From NCBI RefSeq assembly GCF_030345075.1, contig NZ_CP128361.1, forward strand, positions 3,472,001 through 3,536,000: DNA of 64,000 nucleotides. The letters are read 5' to 3'. Made by a program: the position numbers and the translations under genes. This DNA is from Solwaraspora sp. WMMA2065 (lineage in GTDB: Bacteria > Actinomycetota > Actinomycetes > Mycobacteriales > Micromonosporaceae). The notes beneath the pieces are model-generated. The model was not told where the DNA came from and did not search any database. It saw only the letters and a list, made by a program, of their open reading frames with translations. Numbering within the stretch: the stretch's first letter is position 1; every line of letters begins with the position of its first letter. This document shows, in pieces, positions 7,837 through 14,939 of this stretch.

Positions 7837-8748
7837 ATGACACCGTGGACCTTCGACGACCTGCCGGACCAGAGCGGCCGGACCGCCGTCGTCACCGGCG
7901 CGAACTCCGGCATCGGCTTCGAGACCGCCCGGATGCTCGCCGCCAGAGGCGCCCACGTGGTGCTCGCCTGCCGGGATGCCGGACGGGCCGGCACCGCGGC
8001 CGACCGGATCCGCGCCGAGCAACCGGTCGGCACGGTGCGCTGCGCCCGGCTCGACCTGGCCGACCTCGACTCGGTGGCCGAGTTCGCCGAGGCGATGCAC
8101 GCCGACCACGACCGGCTTGACCTGCTGATCAACAACGCGGGGGTGATGCTGACCCCGTTGCGGCGCACCCGGCAGGGCTTCGAGCTGCAGTTCGGCACCA
8201 ATCATCTCGGCCACTTCGCACTCACCGGTCGGCTGCTGCCACTGCTGCTGCAAGCCGGCGCCAACGCCCGGGTGGTCACCGTCGCCAGCAACGCCCACCG
8301 CGCCGGCCGGATCGACTTCGCCGACCTGAACTGGCAGCGGCGTCGCTACCGGCGGTGGGCCGCGTACGGGCAGAGCAAACTCGCCAACCTGTTGTTCACC
8401 CTGGAGCTGCAACGTCGGCTGGCCGGAGCCGGGTCTCCCGTACTGGCGACCGCTGCCCATCCCGGGTGGACCGCCACCGACCTGGCCCGGCACACCGGTG
8501 GCTTCGTCACCGCCGTCAGCCGGTTGATTGCGATGAGGCCGCGCGACGGAGCGCTGCCGACGCTGCGCGCCGCCACCGACCCGGCGGTCGACGGTGGCAG
8601 CTACTGGGGGCCGGGCCGGCTGTTCGACATGGTCGGCCCGCCGGTCGCCGCGCGTCGCAGCCCGGCGGCCGACAACGCAGCCACCGCTGGCCGGCTGTGG
8701 ACGGAGAGCGAGAAGCTGACCGGTGTCGAGCTCACAGTCGCCGAATAG
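7837..8748 (+). CDS. Short-chain dehydrogenase (retinol-dehydrogenase-like SDR), copy 2
   Basis: This 303-residue SDR begins MTPWTFDDLPDQSGRTAVV and carries TGANSGIGFETARML, NNAGVM, FGTNHLGHFALTG and the YGQSKLANLLF catalytic segment. Long blocks are identical to copy 1 at 6306-7250, so it is a recent paralogue. ATG 7837 lies 2 bases after the tetR stop. Both copies keep the catalytic Tyr and Lys, so both could be active on related carbonyl or alcohol substrates. Confidence 0.9.
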   Translation: MTPWTFDDLPDQSGRTAVVTGANSGIGFETARMLAARGAHVVLACRDAGRAGTAADRIRAEQPVGTVRCARLDLADLDSVAEFAEAMHADHDRLDLLINNAGVMLTPLRRTRQGFELQFGTNHLGHFALTGRLLPLLLQAGANARVVTVASNAHRAGRIDFADLNWQRRRYRRWAAYGQSKLANLLFTLELQRRLAGAGSPVLATAAHPGWTATDLARHTGGFVTAVSRLIAMRPRDGALPTLRAATDPAVDGGSYWGPGRLFDMVGPPVAARRSPAADNAATAGRLWTESEKLTGVELTVAE

Positions 8749-8880
8749 CCGCAGCCGCTTGCGGCCGGGCCGCCAGGTCGGGCAGCAGCCGGTTGACGGC
8801 CGCCGACCTGCCGAACACGACACCCTGGAGCTGAGACCGGCGACGGTACGGACGAGACCGCCGACCTGGTCCACGTGACG

Positions 8881-9810
8881 CTACTCGGGCAGCGCATCCT
8901 GTCCCGCAGTCGCTGACCGGCTGTCGGTGTGAGTGGAGGCGCAGGTCGCCTGGCTGAGCGCGGTGACAGTCTGGATGACCGTCGGGTCGGTGGCCCGCGC
9001 GTCCGGGCGCACCGGGGTGCCCTTCGGGCCGAGCACCGTACCGCTGGGCAGGTCGGCGGTGGCGGCGGCGATGGAGCTGCGGGCGGCATCGGTCGCGCTG
9101 GCCCGGAACAGGTTGAGGTAGATCAGCGGGAAGGCCAGCCGGGCTGGCATCGGGAACAGGTCCGCGCGCATCGACCGGCCCATGTCAGTCGCGCTGGCCC
9201 CCGGGTCGGCGGCGAGCATCGTGACGCCGGTGCCGGCGAGTCGGTCGGCCAGACCCATCGTGTACGCGAGGTTGGCCAGCTTCGCCCGCCCGTACGCAGG
9301 AAAGCCGTAGTAGCGCCCGGCCATCTCGACCCGGTCCAGCGGGGTGCGGTCGGCGAGCCGGATCGCGCCCGAGGTGAGGTTGACGATCCGGCCGTGCCCG
9401 GCGGCAATCATGTCGTCGACCAGCAGCTCGGTGAGCAGATAGCCGGAGAGGTGGCTCATGGCGAAGGTCGCCTCGATGCCGTCGACAGTGTGCCAGTGCT
9501 GCCGGTAGATCCCGCCGACGTTGTTGACCAGCAGGTCGAGCGGGCCGGCGGCGCGGGTGTCGTCGGCCAGGGCGCGGACGGCGGACAGTGCGGAGAGGTC
9601 GGCCCGGATGAACCGGGCGGGTACCGGACCAGCGGCGGAGCGGGAGCCCGTGGCGGCGGCGCTCACCTGGTCGCGGGCGGCGTCGCCCCGCTGCTGGTCG
9701 CGCCCGACGATCGTGACGGCGTAGCCGTGGCCGGCCAGGGCACGGGCGGTGGCCAGGCCGATGCCGCCGGTGCCACCGGTGACCAGGGCCCGCTTCGTTG
9801 ACTCAGTCAT
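8881..9810 (-). CDS. Short-chain dehydrogenase (SDR), third and more distant
   Basis: The 309-residue SDR has TGGTGGIGLATARAL, NNVGGIYRQHW in place of the usual NNAG, and the catalytic YGRAKLANLAYTM. The NNVGG variant and the long C-terminal tail distinguish it from the two nearby SDRs. It is divergent from an HxlR regulator with 62 bases between the starts, the usual arrangement for a redox-responsive regulator and its target. Substrate unknown. Confidence 0.88.
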   Translation of the reverse strand: MTESTKRALVTGGTGGIGLATARALAGHGYAVTIVGRDQQRGDAARDQVSAAATGSRSAAGPVPARFIRADLSALSAVRALADDTRAAGPLDLLVNNVGGIYRQHWHTVDGIEATFAMSHLSGYLLTELLVDDMIAAGHGRIVNLTSGAIRLADRTPLDRVEMAGRYYGFPAYGRAKLANLAYTMGLADRLAGTGVTMLAADPGASATDMGRSMRADLFPMPARLAFPLIYLNLFRASATDAARSSIAAATADLPSGTVLGPKGTPVRPDARATDPTVIQTVTALSQATCASTHTDSRSATAGQDALPE

Positions 9811-9822
9811 GACTAAAAAAAT

Positions 9823-9835
9823 AGTACTAGCTACT
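9823..9835. promoter_or_regulatory. Short palindrome between SDR and HxlR genes
   Basis: AGTA and TACT flank CTAGC, inside an AT-rich stretch between the divergent starts (9810 and 9873). HxlR sites are often short AT-rich dyads of this sort. Candidate operator only. Confidence 0.4.
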
Positions 9836-9872
9836 GACCTTTAACAAGTGTGCCGCTGGATACAGTGGCGAC

Positions 9873-10472
9873 GTGCAGGTCGAGCAGGACGTACTGCTGG
9901 CCGCCGTGGGTCGGCTGCGGGGGCGCTGGACGCTGCACATCGTGCACGCGCTGCTCGACGGACCGGCCGGCTTCAACGACCTGCGCCGGGCGGTCCCGGC
10001 GATCGGGCCGAGCACTCTCGCCCGCCGGCTCGGCGAGCTGGAGGCCGCCGGCATCGTCACCCGTACGGTGATCGACACCACCCCACCGGGCACCCGCTAC
10101 GCGTTGACGCCGACCGGCACCGGACTGCGCCCGGTGCTCGCCGAAATGGCGGCCTGGGCCGGCGACACCAGCGACCCGGACACCCGCCACCACCAACTCG
10201 ACGACCTGCTGTCACTGATGCAGGAACGCTGGATGCTTGAGCTGCACTGCGCACTGCTGGTCGGGCCGCGCCGCTTCACCGACCTGACCCGCGACACCGG
10301 GGTCAACCAGGTCACCCTCACCCAGCGCCTGGCAGACCTGGAGCGGCGCGGCCTGATCCAGCGCCTTGCCGACGGCAGCTACGCGTTCAGCGCCGTCGGC
10401 GATGGCTTCCACCGGGTCGGCGAAGCCCTCGCCCGTTGGGCAGCGGCTACATCCGGCACCCCCATCAGCTGA
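9873..10472 (+). CDS. HxlR-family regulator with two tandem winged helices
   Basis: This 199-residue protein is a tandem duplication: residues about 10-95 (LRGRWTLHIVHALLDGPAGF, DLRRAVPAIGPSTLARRL) and about 110-190 (MQERWMLELHCALLVGPRRF, DLTRDTGVNQVTLTQRLADL) each form an HxlR winged helix. Most HxlR proteins have one domain of about 110 residues and work as dimers; here one chain may act as a pseudo-dimer. The start is GTG 9873. It probably represses the divergent SDR. Confidence 0.88.
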   Translation: MQVEQDVLLAAVGRLRGRWTLHIVHALLDGPAGFNDLRRAVPAIGPSTLARRLGELEAAGIVTRTVIDTTPPGTRYALTPTGTGLRPVLAEMAAWAGDTSDPDTRHHQLDDLLSLMQERWMLELHCALLVGPRRFTDLTRDTGVNQVTLTQRLADLERRGLIQRLADGSYAFSAVGDGFHRVGEALARWAAATSGTPIS

Positions 10473-10834
10473 CCGGTCAGCGGTGGTGGTAGGCCGTTGC
10501 TACCGTCAGCCGGCGTGGACGGGCACCGCGATCCTCGGCTTCCTGCTCCCCTGCTTCAAGGGCAGCCCACGCCGCCAGTGGTGGTACTCGGGCTGGAACT
10601 ACCTGACGGTCGCCATCGTCGCCAGTCTCTGGCCCGGCGCAGCGTCGAACTCGCGCTGCTCGCGGCCGGCACCACGACCGCTGGCCTGTTCATGGCAGGT
10701 GCCGTCGCCGCGGTGACGCTCGGCGGCCTGCCGGAGCGCTGGCCGCCACCCGCCGCTGACCTGGCTCGGCCCGGCCCGGCCCGGCGCGGCACTAACCGGT
10801 TGTGGCCCGGCACGTCGGTCGACATAGGCCTGAC
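10473..10834. other. Gap with possible decayed coding sequence
   Basis: No intact gene is visible. The plus strand shows hydrophobic coding-like pieces in different frames (WTGTAILGFLLP, GWNYLTVAIVASLW, ELALLAAGTTTAGLFMAGAV), as if a small membrane protein had been frameshifted. The pieces are too short to name. Confidence 0.3.
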
Positions 10835-11399
10835 GTGTTCGACGCGCTGACGTCCGGGTTGCTCGCCGGCTACGGCATCGCGGTCCCGGTCGACGCGATC
10901 GGGTCCTGATCGTCACCGTCTCTGCTCAGGTGTCGCTGCGGCACGGCGCGGCCGTCGCCCGACTGCTCGACCCGGCGACCGGCATCCTGCGGGCAGCCGC
11001 CGCCGTGGTGCTCGCCGCGAACGCGGTACGCGGAATCGTCGTAGCGATGCAGGCCCGTCGAGCGGCGACCGAAGCGCCGCAGTCGGCACCGGCGCGGTCG
11101 ATCGCCCGGACGTACGCCGCCTTCGTCGGGCTGACGTTGCTCAACCCGATGACCATCGTCTACTTCGCCGCTCTCGTGGTCGGCCACCAGGGCGGAGCGG
11201 CAGATTCGACCAGCAGCCTGCTACTCGTCGCAGCGGTGTTCGTCGCAGCGGCCAGTTGGCAGGTCCTGCTGGCATCTGGTGGCGCGCTTCTCGGCCGCGC
11301 GCTCGCCAGCCCACGCGCCGGCTGGTGACGGCGCTGGTCGGCAACGGCATCATCGGCCTGCTCGCCATCCGCCTAGCCTGGCAGGCCAGCCTCGGCTGA
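10835..11399 (+). pseudogene. LysE/RhtB-family exporter, frameshifted and internally deleted
   Basis: Three frames together reconstruct a LysE-type amino-acid exporter. The first (GTG 10835 to TGA 10907) gives VFDALTSGLLAGYGIAVPV. A shift near 10900 leads to LIVTVSAQVSLRHGAAVARL and on to RTYAAFVGLTLLNPMTIVYF and SWQVLLASGGALLGRAL, stopping at 11326. A second shift near 11318 gives LVTALVGNGIIGLLAIRLAW to TGA 11397. About 30 residues expected after RHGAAVA are missing, so there is a deletion as well as two shifts. It cannot make a working transporter. Confidence 0.8.
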
Positions 11400-11970
11400 A
11401 CCGCCACACCGCCACTGCCGCACCGACCACCAGCAGCAGTACGGCCTGGGCGAAGGCCGGCCCGGAGGAGGCATCGGCGATCGGCCACGCCCACCAACGC
11501 ACCAGACCACCGTCACCGGTGCCGAACAGCGCACTGACGATCACCGCGCCGACCGGCACCACCGCTGCAAGCCGTGCGCCGACGAACGGGGCGACGATCT
11601 GGGCCAACCCGAGGCAGCCGATGAGATTACGCAGGTAGCCGGGGCCGAGCTGCCACCAGCCGACCGCCGAGGCGACGCCGACTGCAACCGCGGTCATCAG
11701 CGTCATCGCCGCGGCGACACCGAGGTCGCGGGCGGCCACCGAACGTACCGCCGTGGTGTCCAGGTCACCGCTGCTGCGGTCGATGCCGTGCCAGAGGACG
11801 ACGATCGGGACAAGCGGCAGCAGCAGGGCGAACACAACCGGCACCAGCAACGCCCCGGCCAGGCTGGGCAGCGGCAGCACCTCACCGCCGATCACCGTCG
11901 CGGCGGCCAGGCTCGCGGCGTACGCGACGGTCACCGTCGTCAGGGCGCGGGTACGCCACCACCAGATCAC
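11350..11970 (-). CDS. Membrane protein of a three-gene ABC system
   Basis: The 206-residue protein has six predicted membrane helices and no soluble domain, starting VIWWWRTRALTTVTVAYAAS. It follows the 430-residue permease gene with a GTGA overlap and is the last gene of the operon ATPase - permease - this gene, so it is probably a second permease subunit. Its 3' end overlaps the tail of the LysE pseudogene on the other strand by 50 bases. No named family recognised. Confidence 0.75.
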   Translation of the reverse strand: MIWWWRTRALTTVTVAYAASLAAATVIGGEVLPLPSLAGALLVPVVFALLLPLVPIVVLWHGIDRSSGDLDTTAVRSVAARDLGVAAAMTLMTAVAVGVASAVGWWQLGPGYLRNLIGCLGLAQIVAPFVGARLAAVVPVGAVIVSALFGTGDGGLVRWWAWPIADASSGPAFAQAVLLLVVGAAVAVWRFSRGWPARLGGWRAGR

Positions 11971-13259
11971 TGCGGATCGTCCGACGCGAAAAGTTCCGGG
12001 TCGAGGCGCGGCACGGTGGTGCAGTCAGCCATCGGCGCGAGGTTGGCTCGGTACCAGGCAGCCTGCCGGTCCTCGTCGAGCTGACGCACCCGTACCGCCA
12101 GGTCGATCAGCTCCGGCGGCGCGACCGGGCCGAGCTCCGACGCCGGTACGCCGGCCGCCAGCGCCATCCACACCAGCAACGCCGCACGATTGTGGGCACC
12201 GGGCCACTCCCCCTCGGCCGCGCAGGCGGGCACGGTGTCCGGGACGATGCTGGAGACCAGACTCAGCACCGCCGTCTGCGGGTCCGACTCGGCGGGCAGG
12301 ACGATGAAGACAGCGTCGGCCGCGTTGCTCTCCTGGCTGGTCACCGTCTCGGGCAGCGTGACGCCGACCGCAGCGAGCCGGGGATACGCCGACGCCAGCG
12401 CCGGATGGATCGCATCCCGGGCCGTCTCCTGCTCCGGCCACAGGCACAGCGTGGGCCGTTGCCCGACGCACTGTGGCGCTCCGGCGCGCGGGCCGCCGGA
12501 AGACGGGCCGAGCGGTGCCGCCACGGTGACCGCGACCACTAGCAACGCGGTGAAGCTCAACGCACCGCCGACGTGAGCCGGGCGGGCGCCGGCAAGGGCG
12601 ACCAGCGTGCCTGCGCCGATACCGACGGCGAACAGGGCGGCGGCCAGCAGCGCCCGCGCGTCCGGCTGCTGATCGATCGCACAGCAGCTTTCAAAGGACA
12701 GCCCGTTGATGTGGCGGATCCAGAACGGCTCGACGGCGGCCGGGTAGGCCAGCCAGATGTAGGAGCCGCCCAGGCTGACCGGCAACGCGAGCGCGGGCGG
12801 CAGCCAGCGACCGAGCCCGTATCCGACCACGGTGTGCCCTACCATCACCAGCAGGTAGACGCCGACCAGCCCGAGGTGCGGACCGCCGGGCGCGCCGACT
12901 GCGGCAGGGGCGGTCGACAGCACCGCCGCGACGACCCCGGCCAGCCCCATTACCAGCGTCGGGCCGACCGCAACGAAAACGACTGTCCACATCGGCCGAG
13001 CGATGGTCTGTGTGTCGATACCGCCGCTGCGGTGCCGCATCCCCTCCCAGGCGGCGCAGACCGCGCAGAGCGGCACCACGATGAACAGCATCAGGTTGGC
13101 CTTGGCAACCGCAGCCGTCCAGTAGCCGGGCGTGGCCGTTTCGACGACCGCCGCACCTTGGAACAGCACGAGGGCCAGCATCGGCACGGTCACGTAGGTC
13201 TCGGCGCGGCTACGCCAGGGGTAGATCGTCCGCATGGCGCCGTGCGCGTCCGCGCTCAT
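11967..13259 (-). CDS. ABC-system membrane protein with C-terminal soluble domain
   Basis: This 430-residue protein has six or more helices in residues 20-265 (TYVTVPMLALVLFQGAAVVE to ALSFTALLVVAVTVAAPLG). A C-terminal domain of about 150 residues follows (Cys-containing APQCVGQRPTLCLWPE, then mostly helical), probably outside the membrane. It is the likely permease for the adjacent ATPase, overlapping it in ATGA. I do not recognise a specific family; the substrate is unknown. Confidence 0.78.
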   Translation of the reverse strand: MSADAHGAMRTIYPWRSRAETYVTVPMLALVLFQGAAVVETATPGYWTAAVAKANLMLFIVVPLCAVCAAWEGMRHRSGGIDTQTIARPMWTVVFVAVGPTLVMGLAGVVAAVLSTAPAAVGAPGGPHLGLVGVYLLVMVGHTVVGYGLGRWLPPALALPVSLGGSYIWLAYPAAVEPFWIRHINGLSFESCCAIDQQPDARALLAAALFAVGIGAGTLVALAGARPAHVGGALSFTALLVVAVTVAAPLGPSSGGPRAGAPQCVGQRPTLCLWPEQETARDAIHPALASAYPRLAAVGVTLPETVTSQESNAADAVFIVLPAESDPQTAVLSLVSSIVPDTVPACAAEGEWPGAHNRAALLVWMALAAGVPASELGPVAPPELIDLAVRVRQLDEDRQAAWYRANLAPMADCTTVPRLDPELFASDDPQ

Positions 13260-13999
13260 GCCTCGGTGCCGATGAACTGCACGTAGGCGTCCTCGGCCTG
13301 CCGGGACGGCTCGACGCCAGGCCTGGCCCGCGCCAGGAATGCCGGCACCTCACCGTGGAACCGGATGACACCGTCGTCCAGCACTGCCACGTGCTGGTAG
13401 ATGTCGCTGATGTCTTCGGTCTGGTGCGTCGACACGAGCAGGTCAACGTCGCCGACAACTGAGTTCAGCACCTCGCGCAGCACCCGCCGCTGCTGCGGGT
13501 CCAGCCCGGCGGCCGGCTCGTCCATGACGATCAGTTTCGCGTCGTGGACGAGGGTCTGCGCGATCCCGACCCGACGGAGCTGACCGCCGGAGAGCGCCCT
13601 GCTGGGCCGTTCCGCCAGGTCCTGCAGGCCGACACGGCCCAGGGCGCGGGCCGCGTTGACCCAGGCGTCACGGCGGTTGAGGCCTTTCAGCCAGCCGGCG
13701 TAGGCGACCTGCTCCCGCACCTTCAGGCCGGGCATCGCGGCGACGTGCTGTGGCAGCCAACCGACCGAGCGGCGGTACCGCGATCGGGTACGCCGGACAT
13801 CGCTGACCAGGTCACCGACTCGCACCGTGCCCGCGTCGGGCTGCAGCAGCCCCACGATCAGCGACAGCAGCGTGGACTTGCCAGCACCGTTGGGGCCGAG
13901 CAGCACGGTCGCACCGGGCTCGAACTCGACGGTCAGGGCACGGAACACCGGGATGTCCTTGCGATACCGGAAAGAACAATCCGCGATCAGTACGGGCAC
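13256..13999 (-). CDS. ABC transporter ATP-binding protein
   Basis: The ATPase (247 residues from the proposed start) has Walker A (LLGPNGAGKSTLLSL), Q-loop (VGWLPQH), signature (ALSGGQLRRVGIAQTL), Walker B (LIVMDEPAAGLDP) and H-loop (VSTHQ). GTG 13999 is preferred because AGAGG lies 8 bases upstream and family members begin near PVLIADCSF. ATGs at 14020 and 14035 are alternatives; the second abuts a hairpin. The single ATPase with two membrane proteins suggests an exporter or immunity-type ABC system. Confidence 0.92.
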   Translation of the reverse strand: MPVLIADCSFRYRKDIPVFRALTVEFEPGATVLLGPNGAGKSTLLSLIVGLLQPDAGTVRVGDLVSDVRRTRSRYRRSVGWLPQHVAAMPGLKVREQVAYAGWLKGLNRRDAWVNAARALGRVGLQDLAERPSRALSGGQLRRVGIAQTLVHDAKLIVMDEPAAGLDPQQRRVLREVLNSVVGDVDLLVSTHQTEDISDIYQHVAVLDDGVIRFHGEVPAFLARARPGVEPSRQAEDAYVQFIGTEA

Positions 14000-14035
14000 A
14001 GGGTCAACCTCTGGAGGCATGAACACGGCAGACAT

Positions 14036-14075
14036 GGGGCGGCAAGTCAGGACCTTATGGCTGACTTGCCACCCC
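14036..14075. promoter_or_regulatory. Long hairpin before the ABC operon
   Basis: Fifteen-base arms (14036-14050 and 14061-14075) are complementary with one mismatch around a 10-base loop; each contains GGCAAGTCAG or its complement. It lies between the stop of the secreted-protein gene and the ABC ATPase start. No T-run follows, so it could be a factor-independent terminator, an attenuator or an operator. Confidence 0.55.
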
Positions 14076-14099
14076 ATCCTAGATGATCAAGGCATCAGG

Positions 14100-14513
14100 T
14101 CAGTAGTAGGTGGTCAGCGAGTTTACGTTGACTCGCCAGCCGGAGGTCGATCCGTTGATCTTCTTGATGGTCCAGTGGTAGCTACCGACGTCGGTCATCC
14201 GACCCCAATTGAACGTTCCACACGACGAGGTGCGCTCGCCGTATGTCACATCGGGGAGCGGCCACGTCCTGTTACGAGCAAGGTCGAGAGTAGTGTTCTG
14301 GTAGGTTCCCGCTACCACCGAACAACCGGACCACACCGTACGAGTCGATGCCGAGTCACTGTTGTTGTCGGTCCAGTCCCGGGATGTGAATCCGGTAAGG
14401 GCATCGCTCACACTACTCGACCAACTTCCCTCAGCGCGCACCGGCGACACCAAGGTCAAACTGAGCACCAAGCCACCCACAGCAACAGTTACGACCTTCG
14501 CGAGTCTCTTCAC
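14100..14513 (-). CDS. Small secreted protein
   Basis: From GTG 14513 the protein is 137 residues with a clear signal peptide (KRLAKVV, then VAVGGLVLSLTLVSPVRA, cut before EGSW). GGGGAA precedes the GTG; a longer frame to 14615 adds a poor N-terminus. The mature protein is rich in Ser, Thr, Trp and Tyr, with two Cys (WSGCSVVAGTY, SSCGTFNW) that could form a disulfide. It looks like a small beta-rich extracellular protein; no family recognised. GC is lower than its neighbours. It is upstream of and in line with the ABC operon. Confidence 0.75.
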   Translation of the reverse strand: MKRLAKVVTVAVGGLVLSLTLVSPVRAEGSWSSSVSDALTGFTSRDWTDNNSDSASTRTVWSGCSVVAGTYQNTTLDLARNRTWPLPDVTYGERTSSCGTFNWGRMTDVGSYHWTIKKINGSTSGWRVNVNSLTTYY

Positions 14514-14939
14514 TGTTCCCCGCTTACTTTGGAAGGACAACGAGAGCTGGCCAGCGGTTAAATTACTCGGCGCGGTGTCCACACATGTCAACACCCTTCG
14601 ATCACCGTTGATCACTGGCCATCAGCGACGATCTCAAGCACTCGAGGCCTGGCCTCAGGGAACACAGGAAGACCGCCACATAGGAGCACACACGGTAAAG
14701 CCAAGGTGACAACAATCACATGTTGCAACCGTCCAATGGCTTGATGTTGCTTGCCGCCGCCGCGCCGATCATCACGATCCTGTGCGATGCCGGAAAGAAC
14801 AGCCCGAGCAGTACGTATGCCAGGTCAGCGATCGGTCGTACCGTTATCCCATGGTCCACGCAGGACGTTACCTCCACATGAGCAATGCTCTCGGAGCGCC
14901 AAGGCACCAGGACCTCGGGGCGCGGGCCACCGCAGGTCG
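14514..14939. other. Intergenic region, no supported gene
   Basis: Lower-GC intergenic DNA between the secreted-protein gene and the 736-residue protein gene, both on the minus strand. A 63-codon minus frame (14716-14907) has a hydrophobic patch but no ribosome site or family match. The promoter of the secreted-protein gene should lie near 14530-14620. Confidence 0.5.

Noticed and set aside
14716-14907. 63-codon minus-strand frame with a hydrophobic patch
   Set aside because: No ribosome site and no neighbour linkage; not supported.
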